Below, one piece after another: positions 28,375-39,019 of a stretch of DNA of 64,000 bases; positions within the stretch are counted from its first letter, which is position 1, and every line of letters begins with the position of its first letter. Source of the DNA: Ancylobacter amanitiformis. GTDB lineage: Bacteria; Pseudomonadota; Alphaproteobacteria; Rhizobiales; Xanthobacteraceae. The notes beneath the pieces are model-generated. The model was not told the origin of the DNA. It was given only the letters and a program-made list of their open reading frames with translations, and ran no database searches. The DNA is taken from contig NZ_JAUSVR010000001.1 in NCBI RefSeq assembly GCF_030814815.1, positions 62,001 through 126,000 of the forward strand, in the 5' to 3' direction. The position numbers were made by a program, and so were the translations under genes.

Positions 28375-29501
28375 TCAACTCTTCTCGTTACCGCGGGCGG
28401 CGCGGTACATGGGCATGAGGACACGGAATGTGGTGCGGCGCGGCTGGCTGTCGCATTCGATGATGCCGCCATGGTCGCCGACGATCTTGGCCACCAGCGC
28501 GAGGCCAAGGCCGGTTCCGGTGGGCTTGGTGGTGACGAAAGGGTCGAACAGGTGAGGCATCAGGTCCTCCGGCACGCCGGGGCCATTGTCCCTCACGCAG
28601 AACTCCAGCGGCAGGCTCACGCGGGCCGGCGCCCCCGGCATCATCAGCCGCACGCCGGGACGGAACGCGGTGGTCAGCTGGATTTCCCCGTCCGGTGAAT
28701 CGCCGATCGCCTCGGCGGCGTTCTTCACCAGGTTGAGGAACACCTGGATGAGCTGGTCGCGATTGGCCAGAACCGGCGGCAGCGAGGGATCATATTCCTC
28801 GACGAAGCGGATATGCCGCGCGAAGCCCGAGGCGGCGAGCGTGCGCACATGCTCCAGCACGGCATGGATGTTCACCGGCTCGCGCGCCACCGGGCGCTCG
28901 TCGGAGAACACCTCCATGCGGTCGACCAGCTTGACGATGCGGTCGGCCTCGTCGGTGATCAGGCGGGTGAGCGAGCGGTCGTCGTCATTGGCGTTCAGTT
29001 CCAGCAATTGCGCGGCGCCGCGAATGCCGGAAAGCGGATTCTTGATCTCGTGCGCCAGCATGGAGGCCAGCGCCGTGACCGAGCGCGCCGCGCCGCGATG
29101 GGTGAGCTGGCGGTCCATCTTGTCGGCGATGGTGCGCTCCTGGAGCATGATCACCACATGACCGGGGGCTTCGGGCAGCGGCGCGACATGGATGTCCACC
29201 ACCCGCTCGCCGCCATTGCGCGGCGTCCCGAGGTCGACGCGGTATTCATTCACCGCGGCGCCGCGCGAGCGCACCTGCTCCACCAGCGCCAGAAGCGGGC
29301 TGCCGAACGGCACGAATTCCTGCAGCCGGTGGCGCGCCAGCACCGCGAGGCTGGCCTCGAAGAACGCCTCCGCCGCGACATTGGCATCCACCAGCCGGTC
29401 ATCGCCCGCCACGGTGAACACCGGGTGCGGCAGGGCGTTCATCACCGCTTCGGCGGTGGCGGCGCCAGCAGCCAGTTTCGAGGGGTCGGAAGAGGGCGCC
29501 T

Positions 29502-29505
<4 letters not shown>
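28375..29505 (-). CDS. ntrB: Nitrogen-regulation histidine kinase/phosphatase NtrB
   Basis: Soluble sensor kinase of 376 aa that phosphorylates or dephosphorylates NtrC under PII control. A PAS domain ([27 protein letters not shown], residues 24-50) precedes HisKA ([22 protein letters not shown]) and the HATPase ([38 protein letters not shown]). There is no transmembrane segment. Its ATG overlaps the dusB stop (ATGA), giving the classical dusB-ntrB-ntrC operon of alphaproteobacteria. Confidence 0.95.
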
Positions 29506-30533
<1,028 letters not shown>

Positions 30534-30737
30534 GCGTTGATCACTCGATGCACACGAAATGGGCCCGATCGGCCGTGCCTACATAATAGCCACGCCGCGT
30601 GTGTCAGCAACCCTTCCAAAAGCCATATGTCAAAACTTTTGCAATCTGCCTTCGCTTTTGCGCTAAACGATCGCGCGGGGCAAGGGCGTGGCAAGGGCGG
30701 GCCGGTTGCACGGCGCCCAGCGGATAGGCGGTTTCTC

Positions 30738-31928
30738 ATGGGTTTGCGGACGGACGTGGGTTTGCGGACGGACGTGATCGTGGTCGCGGCAGGCAGCGGC
30801 CAAAGAGCGGGCGACGGCATTCCCAAGCAATACCGGTCCATCGGCGGGCGCACCGTGCTGCGCCGCACGCTGGAAGGCTTCGCCGGTCTCGCCGGAATCC
30901 GTCACATCCTGCCGGTCATCAATCCCGAACACGCCGCGCTGTGCGCCGATTCGGCCGCCGGCCTGCCCGGAATACTGCCGCCAGTGCCGGGCGGGGCGAC
31001 GCGCCAGGCCTCGGTGCGCGCGGGGATCGAGGCGCTGGCGGGCGATCCGCCGGATCTGGTGCTGATCCACGATGCCGCGCGGCCCTTCGTCTCGCCGCGC
31101 CTCGTCGCGCGCGCCATCGCGGCGGCCGAGCGGCATGGTGCGGCGGTGCCCGTGCTCGCGCTGGTCGACACGCTCAAATCCGTGCCCGAGGCTGGCTTCA
31201 TCGCCAGCGGGCCGGACCGCGATGCCCTGCGCAGCGTGCAAACGCCGCAGGCCTTCCGCTACGCGCTGATTCGCGACGCCCACCGCCTTCAGGCGCACAG
31301 CGCCCACCTCACCGACGATGCCGCGGTGGCGGAAGCCGCCGGCCACCGCGTTGCCGCCTTCCCCGGCGACCCCGCCAATGTGAAGCTCACCACGCCCGAG
31401 GATTTCGTGACCGCCGAACGCAACGCCGCCGCCGATCTCCTCGATATACGCACCGCCACCGGCTTCGACGTGCACGCCTTCGCGCCCGGCGACCATGTCA
31501 TGCTGGGCGGCGTGCGCATTCCCCACGGCTTCGGCCTGTCCGGCCATTCCGATGCCGACGTGGTGCTGCATGCGCTGACCGACGCGCTGCTCGGCACCAT
31601 CGGCAGCGGCGATATCGGCCACCATTTCCCGCCCTCCGATCCGCAATGGAAGGGCGCCGCCTCCGACCAGTTTCTCGCCCACGCCGCGCGGCTGGTGCGC
31701 GATGCCGGCGGGCGCATCGCGCATCTCGATGCCACGGTCATCTGCGAGGCGCCCAAGATCGGCCCGCACCGCGAAGCGATGCGCGAGGCGATCGCCGCCA
31801 TTGCCGGGATCTCGCTGGCCCGCGTGAGCGTCAAGGCGACCACCAGCGAGCAGCTAGGCTTCACCGGCCGCCGCGAGGGCATCGCGGCGCTGGCGGCAGC
31901 CACGGTGCGGTTGCCCTGGATCGACTGA
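30738..31928 (+). CDS. ispDF: Bifunctional IspD/IspF isoprenoid biosynthesis enzyme
   Basis: Fusion of MEP cytidylyltransferase and MEcPP synthase, two steps of the non-mevalonate isoprenoid pathway, 396 aa. IspD occupies residues 10-230 ([33 protein letters not shown]). IspF occupies 236-396 ([60 protein letters not shown]). The ATG at 30738 was chosen for family length; an in-frame ATG at 30627 would add 37 poorly conserved residues. An 18-bp perfect tandem duplication right after the start makes the N-terminus read [16 protein letters not shown]. Confidence 0.95.
   Translation: MGLRTDVGLRTDVIVVAAGSGQRAGDGIPKQYRSIGGRTVLRRTLEGFAGLAGIRHILPVINPEHAALCADSAAGLPGILPPVPGGATRQASVRAGIEALAGDPPDLVLIHDAARPFVSPRLVARAIAAAERHGAAVPVLALVDTLKSVPEAGFIASGPDRDALRSVQTPQAFRYALIRDAHRLQAHSAHLTDDAAVAEAAGHRVAAFPGDPANVKLTTPEDFVTAERNAAADLLDIRTATGFDVHAFAPGDHVMLGGVRIPHGFGLSGHSDADVVLHALTDALLGTIGSGDIGHHFPPSDPQWKGAASDQFLAHAARLVRDAGGRIAHLDATVICEAPKIGPHREAMREAIAAIAGISLARVSVKATTSEQLGFTGRREGIAALAAATVRLPWID
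30741..30776 (+). repeat. 18-bp perfect tandem duplication at the ispDF start
   Basis: The sequence GGTTTGCGGACGGACGTG occurs at 30741-30758 and again at 30759-30776, in frame, duplicating GLRTDV at the N-terminus of IspD. It looks like a recent slippage duplication. Confidence 0.95.
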
Positions 31929-31945
31929 TCGGCGAGGATGGCGGC

Positions 31946-32461
31946 ATGATTGCACCCTCCGATGCGCTGGATCTGCAGGCCATCCGCGTGCTGGACCTGT
32001 GCCGCGCCCGCAGCCTCACGATTGCCACCGCCGAATCCTGCACCGGCGGCCTCGTTGCCGGCATTCTCACCGACATTGCCGGCTCGTCCGATGTGCTCGA
32101 CCGCGGGTTCGTCACCTATTCCAACCAGGCCAAGGTCGAGATGCTCGGCGTCAGCCCGTCGACGCTGGCCGTCCACGGCGCGGTGAGCGAGGAAACCGCG
32201 CGCGAAATGGTGCGCGGGCTGCTGCGGGCCGCCCGCACCTCGCTCGGTGTCTCCGTCACCGGTATTGCCGGCCCGGGCGGCGGCTCGCCCGCCAAGCCGG
32301 TGGGGCTCGTGCATTTCGCGGCGGGCACGGCGGGGGGAAAAATCCTCGTGCGGCGCGAAGTCTTCGCGGACCAGGACCGCGCCGGCGTGCGCCGCCTCTC
32401 CGTGCTTACCGCGCTCGCCATGCTGGCGGAACTGGCCGCTCAGGAACCGCTGACGCCCTGA
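31946..32461 (+). CDS. CinA C-terminal domain protein, nicotinamide-nucleotide amidase
   Basis: Short CinA-family protein of 171 aa holding only the C-terminal amidohydrolase domain (PncC type), which deamidates NMN in pyridine-nucleotide recycling. Conserved stretches are TIATAESCTGGLVAGILTDIAGSS, GFVTYSNQAKVEMLGV, AREMVRGLLR and SVTGIAGPGGGSPAKPVGLV. The ATG at 31946 starts 18 bases after ispDF, so the two are probably co-transcribed. The last 22 bases overlap, in convergent orientation, the end of the Coq10-like gene. Confidence 0.9.
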   Translation: MIAPSDALDLQAIRVLDLCRARSLTIATAESCTGGLVAGILTDIAGSSDVLDRGFVTYSNQAKVEMLGVSPSTLAVHGAVSEETAREMVRGLLRAARTSLGVSVTGIAGPGGGSPAKPVGLVHFAAGTAGGKILVRREVFADQDRAGVRRLSVLTALAMLAELAAQEPLTP

Positions 32462-32910
32462 GGGCCATAGACCTGATCCGCACGCGCCTCGAACGCATCG
32501 GAAAAACGGCGGAAGGCGGCATCGAACATCGCGCCCATCAAGAGGCCGAGCGTGCGCGAGCGGAATTCATAGGAGATGAAGAACTCCACCTCGCATCCGC
32601 CCCCCTCGACCGGCCGGAAGGTCCAGCGGTTTTCCAGCCGGCTGAACGGGCCGTCGAGATATTCCACCGTGATGGCGAGGCGCGGACGATCGAGCGAGAC
32701 GCGGCTGGTGAAGCTCTCGCGAAACACTTTGTAGGCCACGCTCATGTCGGCGACGAGGATGTCCACCCCCTCCCCGCTCGCCACGCGCCGGCGCACATGC
32801 AGGCTCTCGCACAGCGGCACGAATTCGGGATAGCGCTCGACATCGGCGACCAGGGCGAACATGTCGGCCGCCGAGTGGCGGACGCGCCGCTTGTTGCGGA
32901 AGGAGGGCAT
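32440..32910 (-). CDS. Coq10/RatA-type START-domain protein
   Basis: Small soluble protein of 156 aa with the START/polyketide-cyclase fold of Coq10 and RatA. Diagnostic segments are RRVRHSAADMFALVADVERYPEFVPLCESLHVRR (N-terminus), TVEYLDGPFSRLENRWTFRPVEGGGCEVEFFISYEF and the C-terminal helix FRRFSDAFEARADQVYG. Coq10 binds ubiquinone and supports respiration. RatA was proposed as a ribosome-association toxin, but no antitoxin lies beside this gene. It follows lipA by 3 bases, at the end of the pyruvate dehydrogenase gene cluster, which favours the respiratory role. Confidence 0.88.
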   Translation of the reverse strand: MPSFRNKRRVRHSAADMFALVADVERYPEFVPLCESLHVRRRVASGEGVDILVADMSVAYKVFRESFTSRVSLDRPRLAITVEYLDGPFSRLENRWTFRPVEGGGCEVEFFISYEFRSRTLGLLMGAMFDAAFRRFSDAFEARADQVYGPQGVSGS

Positions 32911-32913
32911 CGT

Positions 32914-33888
32914 TCAGACGCTGACGGTGGAGCCGAGCTTGGCCGCACGCGCCGCGCGCAGCCGAGCGAAATCCTCGCCGGCATGATGCGAGGATCGCGT
33001 CAGCGGGCTCGACGAGACCATGAGGAAGCCCTTGGCATAGGCGATGGTCTCATAGGACTTGAAGTCTTCCGGCGTCACGAAACCCATGACCGGATGATGC
33101 TTGCGGGTCGGCTGCAGGTACTGGCCGATGGTCATGAAATCGATCTCGGCGGAGCGCAGATCGTCCATCAGCTGCAGCACCTCGTTGCGCACCTCGCCGA
33201 GGCCGACCATGATGCCGGACTTGGTGAAGATGGACGGGTCCAGTTCCTTCACTCGCTGCAGCAGCCGCAGCGAATGGAAGTAGCGCGCGCCGGGCCGCAC
33301 CTTCAGGTAGAGCGAGGGCACGCATTCCAGATTGTGGTTGAACACGTCCGGCCGCGCCGCGACCACCACTTCCAGCGCCCCGTCCTTGCGCAGGAAATCG
33401 GGCGTGAGAATCTCGATGGTCGTTTTCGGGCTGGTGGCGCGGATGGCGCGGATGGTGCGGGCGAAATGCTCGGCGCCGCCATCGGCCAGATCATCACGGT
33501 CGACCGAGGTGACGACGACATGCTCCAGCCCGAGCTTGGCCACCGCATCCGCCACCTTCTGCGGCTCGTCCATGTCGAGAGGGCCCGGCAGGCCGGTGCG
33601 CACATTGCAGAAGGCGCAGGCCCGCGTGCAGGTGTCGCCCATGATCATGAAAGTGGCGTGCTTCTTCTGCCAGCACTCGCCGATATTCGGGCAGCTCGCC
33701 TCCTCGCACACGGTGACGAGGCCGTTGGCGCGGACAATATCCGCGGTCTGCTGCCAGCCGGGCGTGCCGGGCGCGCGCACGCGGATCCAGTCCGGCTTCT
33801 TCAGCGCCGGGGTTTCCACCCGGTTCACCTTTTCCGGGTGACGGGGCTTTTCGAGCGCGCGATTGAGCGTGTTGAGAACCGTGACCAT
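32914..33888 (-). CDS. lipA: Lipoyl synthase
   Basis: Radical-SAM enzyme inserting two sulphurs into octanoyl groups to make lipoyl cofactors, 324 aa. The auxiliary cluster motif is [12 protein letters not shown] and the radical-SAM cluster motif is CTRACAFC. The C-terminal [10 protein letters not shown] carries the serine ligand. The ATG at 33888 (MVTVLNTLN) has GGAAGG 5 bases upstream. The gene lies downstream of pdhA-pdhB-pdhC-lpd; its product modifies the lipoyl domains of both PdhB and PdhC. Confidence 0.96.
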   Translation of the reverse strand: MVTVLNTLNRALEKPRHPEKVNRVETPALKKPDWIRVRAPGTPGWQQTADIVRANGLVTVCEEASCPNIGECWQKKHATFMIMGDTCTRACAFCNVRTGLPGPLDMDEPQKVADAVAKLGLEHVVVTSVDRDDLADGGAEHFARTIRAIRATSPKTTIEILTPDFLRKDGALEVVVAARPDVFNHNLECVPSLYLKVRPGARYFHSLRLLQRVKELDPSIFTKSGIMVGLGEVRNEVLQLMDDLRSAEIDFMTIGQYLQPTRKHHPVMGFVTPEDFKSYETIAYAKGFLMVSSSPLTRSSHHAGEDFARLRAARAAKLGSTVSV

Positions 33889-34008
33889 AGACGACCTTCC
33901 GGACGACGCGGTTTCCGGTGCGACACGCACCGGAAACGACCGCCCATTCCTAGTCCAGCCCGGCCCCGGCGTCGACCGCCTCCGGCGCAGGGCGCCCCTG
34001 CGGCAAGA

Positions 34009-34038
34009 GCTTCCGGGGCAGCGGCTTCCGGGGCAGCC
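34009..34038. repeat. 15-bp tandem duplication upstream of lipA
   Basis: GCTTCCGGGGCAGCG at 34009-34023 is followed by GCTTCCGGGGCAGCC at 34024-34038 (14 of 15 identical), in the gap between the GlsB-like gene and lipA. Confidence 0.8.
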
Positions 34039-34047
34039 TGCGGGGTA

Positions 34048-34296
34048 TCAACGCCGGAACAGGCCCAGCAGGAAAAGCAGCACCACCGCGCCCACCGACG
34101 AAACGATCAGGCTGCCGATCCAGCCCGCCTGCACATTGATGCCGAGCGTGGAGAACAGCGCGGCGCCGAGAAACGAGCCGATCAGGCCGACAACCAGATT
34201 GGTGAGGAGCCCATGGCTGCGCCCCAAGGTCTTCTCCGCGATCCACCCGGCCAGGATGCCGATGATGATCGCTCCAAAAATGCCGACGCCCGTCAT
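34048..34296 (-). CDS. GlsB/YeaQ/YmgE-family small membrane protein
   Basis: Integral membrane protein of 82 aa of the transglycosylase-associated/GlsB family. Three hydrophobic helices are seen: GVGIFGAIIIGILAGWIAEK, NLVVGLIGSFLGAALF and WIGSLIVSSVGAVVLLFLLGLF. The AGW and GLIGSFLG glycine patterns are characteristic. The ATG at 34296 follows GGGAG 8 bases upstream, and the longer frame is rejected. Function is unclear; family members are stress-induced in several bacteria. It sits between lpd and lipA, but a hairpin after lpd suggests partly separate expression. Confidence 0.85.
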   Translation of the reverse strand: MTGVGIFGAIIIGILAGWIAEKTLGRSHGLLTNLVVGLIGSFLGAALFSTLGINVQAGWIGSLIVSSVGAVVLLFLLGLFRR

Positions 34297-34381
34297 TCCC
34301 AAACTCCCGATGCCGCCCCTCAATGTGGCGGGCAGCTCTGCAATCGGCAAGGTCACCGTCAGCGCCGGACGGCAATAGAGA

Positions 34382-34413
34382 GGCAGGCGGCGCGGTCTCC
34401 CGCCCCGCCTGCC
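34382..34413 (-). terminator. Hairpin directly after lpd
   Basis: A perfect 9-bp stem (GGCAGGCGG at 34382-34390, CCGCCTGCC at 34405-34413) lies 5 bases after the lpd stop. On the minus strand it is followed by TCTCTATT, a weak U-tract, so partial termination is likely. Confidence 0.5.
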
Positions 34414-34418
34414 GGCGT

Positions 34419-35837
34419 TCACATGTGGATGGCGCGCCCATAGGCCGCGAGCACGCTCTCATGCATGGTCTCGGACACCGTCGGATGGGGGAAGACCGCG
34501 TTGATCAGTTCTTCCTCGGTGGTCTCCAGGTTCATCGCCAGCACGAAGCCCTGGATCATCTCGGTCACTTCCGCACCCACCAGATGGGCGCCGAGCAACT
34601 GGCCCGTCTTGGCATCGAAGATGGTCTTTACCAGACCCTCGGATTCGCCCAGCGCGACGGCCTTGCCGTTGCCGATGAAGGGGAAGCGGCCGACCTTGAT
34701 CTCGTAGCCGGCTTCCTTTGCCCGCTTCTCGGTGAGGCCGACGGACGCCACCTGCGGCATGCAATAGGTGCAGCCGGGAACCATCAGCTTGTCCATCGGG
34801 TGGGCGTGCCCACCGGCGATGGCCTCGGCGGCGATGACGCCCTCATGCTCGGCCTTGTGCGCCAGCATGGGCGGGCCGGCGACGTCGCCGATGGCCCAAA
34901 GGCCCGGCACATTGGTGCGGCACAGCCCGTCGATCACCACGCAGCCGCGATCGGTCTTCACGCCGAGCGCCTCGAGGCCGAGATTCTCGATATTGCCGAC
35001 CACGCCCACCGCGGAAATCAGCCGATCCGCCGTCAGGGTCTGCACCTTGCCGTCCGCCGTCTCGACGGTGGCGGTGACGTTGTCCGCGCCCTTCACGACC
35101 TTCGACACCTTGGCGCCGGTGAGGATCTTGATGCCCTGCTTCTCGAACCGCTTCCGCGCGTGCGCGGCGATCTCCTCGTCCTCGACGGGGAGGATCTGCG
35201 GCAGTAGTTCGACGATGGTCACATCCGAGCCCATCGCCTTGTAAAACGAGGCGAATTCGACGCCGATGGCGCCCGAGCCCATGATCAGCAGTGACTTCGG
35301 CACGCTGGCCGGGGCCAGCGCCTCGAAATAGGTCCAGATCAGCTTTTTGTCGGGCTCGATACCCGGCAGCGCGCGCGGACGGGCACCCGTGGCGATGACG
35401 ATGTTCTTGGCGGTGTAGTCGCCGGCCGCCAGCGCGCCCTTGGGCGCCGGCTCGGCGGAGGACGCGACCGAGACCTTGCCGGGAGCGGTGAGCGTCGCCT
35501 GCCCCCAGATCACGTCGACCTTGTTCTTCTTGAGCAGGAAGCCGACGCCATTGCTCATCTGCGCCGCGATGCCGCGCGAGCGCTTGACCACGCCGGCAAT
35601 GTCGACGCCGGTCTTCTCGGCGACGAGCCCGTAATCCTTGGCGTGCTCGATATAGTGGAAGATCTCGGCCGAGCGCAGTAGCGCCTTGGCCGGGATGCAG
35701 CCCCAGTTCGGGCAGATGCCGCCGACATATTGCCGCTCGATGACGCCGACCTTGAGCCCGAGCTGGGCGGCGCGGATGGCCCCGACATAGCCGCCGGGGC
35801 CCGAGCCGATGAAGAGAACGTCGTAGTTATTCGCCAT
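34419..35837 (-). CDS. lpdA: Dihydrolipoyl dehydrogenase (E3)
   Basis: FAD enzyme reoxidising dihydrolipoyl groups of the pyruvate dehydrogenase complex with NAD, 472 aa. The FAD site is FIGSGPGGYVGAIRAAQLG (residues 10-28), the redox disulphide CPNWGC in GGICPNWGCIPAKALL, the NAD site GSGAIGVEFASFYKAMG, and the catalytic His/Glu pair HPTVSE near the C-terminus. It starts 9 bases after pdhC, so it belongs to the same operon and is the complex-dedicated E3 rather than the 2-oxoglutarate copy. Confidence 0.96.
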   Translation of the reverse strand: MANNYDVLFIGSGPGGYVGAIRAAQLGLKVGVIERQYVGGICPNWGCIPAKALLRSAEIFHYIEHAKDYGLVAEKTGVDIAGVVKRSRGIAAQMSNGVGFLLKKNKVDVIWGQATLTAPGKVSVASSAEPAPKGALAAGDYTAKNIVIATGARPRALPGIEPDKKLIWTYFEALAPASVPKSLLIMGSGAIGVEFASFYKAMGSDVTIVELLPQILPVEDEEIAAHARKRFEKQGIKILTGAKVSKVVKGADNVTATVETADGKVQTLTADRLISAVGVVGNIENLGLEALGVKTDRGCVVIDGLCRTNVPGLWAIGDVAGPPMLAHKAEHEGVIAAEAIAGGHAHPMDKLMVPGCTYCMPQVASVGLTEKRAKEAGYEIKVGRFPFIGNGKAVALGESEGLVKTIFDAKTGQLLGAHLVGAEVTEMIQGFVLAMNLETTEEELINAVFPHPTVSETMHESVLAAYGRAIHM

Positions 35838-35846
35838 GATCGTTCC

Positions 35847-37235
35847 TCAAACCAGCATCGACATCGGCTTTTCGATGATCCGCTTGAAGGCGCCGATGAG
35901 CTGCGCGCCCATGGCGCCGTCCATCACGCGATGGTCGCAGGAAATGGTGACGGTCATCACCGTCGCCACCGCAAGCTCGCCCTTCTTCACCACCGCCCGC
36001 TGCTCGCTGGCACCGACCGCCAGGATCGTCGCATGCGGAGGATTGATGATCGCGGTGAAGTCCTTGATTCCAAACATGCCGAGATTCGAAATCGCCGAGG
36101 AACCGCCCTGGTATTCGTTCGGCGCCAGCTTCTTGTTGCGGGCGCGAATCGCCAGGTCGCGGGTCTCGTTGGAGATCGCCGACAGCGTCTTGGTCTCGGC
36201 CTTGCGGATGATCGGCGTCAACAGACCCTTGCCGCCATCGATCGCCACCGCGACGCCGATGTCGGAATGCTTCAGCTTGAGGTAGCGGTCGCCACCCCAC
36301 ACCATGTTGGCATCCGGCACCTGCTGGAAGGCGAGCGCATAGGCCTTGATGACGAAGTCGTTGACCGAGAGCTTGTAGCCCGGCTTGCCGTCCTTCTCGG
36401 GCGCGGACTTGTTCAGCTCCTCGCGAAGCTTCAGCAGCGCGTCCACGTCGCAATCGACCGTGAGGTAGAAGGTCGGCACGGTCTGCCGCGCCTCGGTCAT
36501 GCGCTGGGCGATGACGCGGCGCATGCCGTCGAGCGGGATCTCCTCGTAGGTGCCGGGCTCGTAATAGGCCTTGGCCAGTTCGAGCACCGCGGCATTCGAG
36601 GGCGCGGCGGCGGCCGGGGCCGGGGCCGGGGCCGGCGCGGGGGCCCGGGCGGCGGGCGCGGGGACAGCGGCTGCGGCTGCGGCCGGCTTGGCGGCGCCGG
36701 GCGTCGCGCCGGCGATGTCGGCGGCGACCACGCGGCCATGCGGGCCGGAGCCCTTCACATCCGCGAGTTCGACACCCTTCTCCTTCGCGAGGCGACGCGC
36801 GAGCGGCGAAGCGAACACGCGGCCGCCGGGCGTCTTGCCATTGCCGTGATCGTAGCCGCCGGATGCGGCGACGGGAGCCGGAGCGACATCCGGCGTCGCC
36901 GTCGCGGGCTCGGCAGCCTTCGGCACCTCAGCCGCGGCTTCCGCCTTGGCGGGCGCCGCGCCGGAGCCGGCGGCAACCGCCTTGACGTCCTCGCCCTCGG
37001 TGGCGAGCACGGCGATAAGCTGGTTCACCGGCACGTCGGCGGTGCCTTCCGGCACCAGGATCTTCGCCAGCGTGCCCTCGTCGATGGCCTCGACTTCCAT
37101 CGTGGCCTTGTCGGTCTCGATCTCGGCAATGACGTCGCCGGGGGCGACCTTGTCACCCTCCTTCTTCAGCCATTTGGCGAGGTTGCCCTTCTCCATGGTG
37201 GGAGACAGGGCCGGCATCAGGATTTCGACGGACAT
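35847..37235 (-). CDS. pdhC: Pyruvate dehydrogenase E2, dihydrolipoamide acetyltransferase
   Basis: Core acetyltransferase of the complex, 462 aa. One lipoyl domain (residues 1-78, lipoylated Lys in [13 protein letters not shown]) is followed by an Ala/Pro linker, the peripheral-subunit-binding domain (FASPLARRLAKEKGVELADVKGSGPHGRVVAADI), a very Ala/Pro-rich second linker, and the catalytic domain ending in SCDHRVMDGAMGAQ (HxxxDG). The lipoyl domain is nearly identical to that of PdhB, including at DNA level. The gene lies 15 bases after pdhB. Confidence 0.96.
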   Translation of the reverse strand: MSVEILMPALSPTMEKGNLAKWLKKEGDKVAPGDVIAEIETDKATMEVEAIDEGTLAKILVPEGTADVPVNQLIAVLATEGEDVKAVAAGSGAAPAKAEAAAEVPKAAEPATATPDVAPAPVAASGGYDHGNGKTPGGRVFASPLARRLAKEKGVELADVKGSGPHGRVVAADIAGATPGAAKPAAAAAAVPAPAARAPAPAPAPAPAAAAPSNAAVLELAKAYYEPGTYEEIPLDGMRRVIAQRMTEARQTVPTFYLTVDCDVDALLKLREELNKSAPEKDGKPGYKLSVNDFVIKAYALAFQQVPDANMVWGGDRYLKLKHSDIGVAVAIDGGKGLLTPIIRKAETKTLSAISNETRDLAIRARNKKLAPNEYQGGSSAISNLGMFGIKDFTAIINPPHATILAVGASEQRAVVKKGELAVATVMTVTISCDHRVMDGAMGAQLIGAFKRIIEKPMSMLV

Positions 37236-37250
37236 GGCGCTTCTCCGACC

Positions 37251-38663
37251 TCAGCGATAGGTGACGGCGCGGGCGGCGTCGATGACGTCCTGCACCGAGG
37301 GCAGCGCAAGCTTTTCGAGGTTGGCGGCATAGGGCATCGGCACGTCCTTGCCGGTGACGCGCAGCACAGGGGCGTCGAGATAATCGAACGCCTTCTCCAT
37401 CAGCTGGGCGACGATTTCCGCGCCGACGCCGGACTGGTGCCAGCCCTCTTCCACCGTCACGCAGCGGCCGGTCTTCTTCACCGAGGCGAGGATGGTGTCG
37501 ACGTCCATCGGGCGGATCGTGCGCAGGTCGATCACCTCCGCCTCGATGCCGAGCTTGGAGAGCTCTTCCGCCGCCTTGAGCGCGTAGTTCATGCCGATGG
37601 ACCAGGCCACCAGCGTCACATCCTTGCCCGGCCGGGCGATCTTCGCCTTGCCGATCGGCACGGTGTAGTCGTCGAGCTTGGGCACCGGCGAGGCGTGACC
37701 GTACAGGATCTCGTTCTCAAGGAAGATGATCGGGTTGGGGTCGCGGATCGCCGACTTCAGCAGGCCCTTGGCATCGGCCGCCGTATAGGGCGCGACGACC
37801 TTGAGACCGGGAACATGGCTGTACCAGGCGGTGTAGTCCTGGCTGTGCTGGGCGGCGACGCGGGCGGCGGCGCCGTTGGGGCCGCGGAACACGATGGAGC
37901 AGTGCACCTGCCCGCCCGACATATAGAGCGTCTTGGCGGCCGAGTTGATGATCTGGTCGATCGCCTGCATGGCGAAGTTGAACGTCATGAACTCGACGAT
38001 CGGCTTCAGCCCGGCAAAGGCCGCGCCGACGCCGACGCCGGCGAAGCCGTGCTCGGTGATCGGCGTATCGATGACGCGCCGCGCGCCGAATTCCTGCAGC
38101 AGCCCCTGGGTGATCTTGTAGGCGCCCTGATACTCGGCGACCTCTTCGCCCATGACGAAGACGTCACCGTCGCGGCGCATTTCCTCGGCCATGGCATCGC
38201 GCAGCGCTTCGCGCATGGTCTGGTTGACGAACTCGGTGCCGGCCGGCACGTCCGGCTCGGGCAGCGCTTCGGGCTGCGGGGGCGTGGCGACGGCCGAATG
38301 GATGATGGCGGGAGCGGCCGGCGCCGCGCTGGCGACGGGCGAGGGCTGGAGCGGCGGCGCCTCGGCCGGAGCAGCCTCGGCCGCCTTGGGCACGGGCGCG
38401 CTCGCCGCGCTGGCATCCTCGCCATCGGCCAGGATCACCGCGATGGGCGTATTGACGGCGACATCCTGCGTGCCCTCGGGCACCAGGATCTTGCCGAGCG
38501 TGCCCTCGTCGATCGCCTCGACCTCCATCGTGGCCTTGTCGGTCTCGATCTCGGCGATCACGTCGCCGGACTTGACCGTGTCGCCCTCTTTCTTGAGCCA
38601 CTTGGCGAGATTGCCTTTCTCCATGGTCGGAGAAAGGGCAGGCATAAGAACTTCGGTCGGCAT
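37251..38663 (-). CDS. pdhB: Pyruvate dehydrogenase E1 beta subunit with N-terminal lipoyl domain
   Basis: Beta subunit of the thiamine-diphosphate decarboxylase, 470 aa against about 330 in organisms lacking the extra domain. Residues 1-80 are a complete lipoyl domain ([21 protein letters not shown], lipoyl Lys in [18 protein letters not shown]). A Pro/Ala linker to about residue 135 leads into the transketolase-like domain ([51 protein letters not shown]). An E1-beta lipoyl domain is a known alphaproteobacterial feature. Its Lys should be a LipA target. Confidence 0.96.
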   Translation of the reverse strand: MPTEVLMPALSPTMEKGNLAKWLKKEGDTVKSGDVIAEIETDKATMEVEAIDEGTLGKILVPEGTQDVAVNTPIAVILADGEDASAASAPVPKAAEAAPAEAPPLQPSPVASAAPAAPAIIHSAVATPPQPEALPEPDVPAGTEFVNQTMREALRDAMAEEMRRDGDVFVMGEEVAEYQGAYKITQGLLQEFGARRVIDTPITEHGFAGVGVGAAFAGLKPIVEFMTFNFAMQAIDQIINSAAKTLYMSGGQVHCSIVFRGPNGAAARVAAQHSQDYTAWYSHVPGLKVVAPYTAADAKGLLKSAIRDPNPIIFLENEILYGHASPVPKLDDYTVPIGKAKIARPGKDVTLVAWSIGMNYALKAAEELSKLGIEAEVIDLRTIRPMDVDTILASVKKTGRCVTVEEGWHQSGVGAEIVAQLMEKAFDYLDAPVLRVTGKDVPMPYAANLEKLALPSVQDVIDAARAVTYR

Positions 38664-38703
38664 GGCGGCGTTCCCCAGAAAGAACGTGCGGCGAGATCGC
38701 GCG

Positions 38704-39003
38704 TCACTGCGTGTGTGCCGGCGGCACGAACGTCAGGTTGCTGTAGACAGCCATCGAGGAGATGGCGACGAGGAGGGCGAGAAAGAAGGCGACCAGCATC
38801 TTGTTGAGGCTGGCGGATATATCGGCGGGAACGCCGGCCGCCTGCCGCGCCCCGAAGGGCCAGAAGGCAACCAGCAGCCTCGCGGCGACGCCAGCCTTGC
38901 GGCGGACGGCCAGGCCATAGGCGAGGCGCACCGCCAATGCCCAGATGACCACCGCCGCCGAACCACCGGCGACGAGCCCAACCCAGAACATGCCGGCGAG
39001 CAT
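38704..39003 (-). CDS. Small membrane protein between pdhA and pdhB, unknown function
   Basis: I do not recognise this 99-aa protein. It has two hydrophobic helices ([25 protein letters not shown], residues 6-30, and [22 protein letters not shown], 69-90) joined by a basic loop ([18 protein letters not shown]), with a short Pro-containing tail. Starts at 39003 or 38991 are both possible. It fits tightly between pdhA (16-base gap) and pdhB (40-base gap) on the same strand, so it should be co-transcribed with the complex. No catalytic motif is visible. Confidence 0.7.
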   Translation of the reverse strand: MLAGMFWVGLVAGGSAAVVIWALAVRLAYGLAVRRKAGVAARLLVAFWPFGARQAAGVPADISASLNKMLVAFFLALLVAISSMAVYSNLTFVPPAHTQ

Positions 39004-39019
39004 CGACGCGCCCCGCCGC

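Noticed and set aside
30627-30737. ispDF starting at the ATG at 30627
   Set aside because: The extra 37 residues are not like IspD N-termini, and the start at 30738 gives the normal fusion length just before VIVVAAGSG.
32440-32910. RatA toxin of a toxin-antitoxin pair
   Set aside because: The START-domain protein lacks an adjacent RatB-type partner and lies at the end of the lipA/pdh cluster, so a Coq10-like role is favoured.
35730-38807. A 1025-codon plus-strand open frame opposite pdhB and pdhC
   Set aside because: It is the antisense of the pyruvate dehydrogenase genes; its His/Arg/Gly-rich repeats mirror the Ala/Pro linkers and lipoyl domains.
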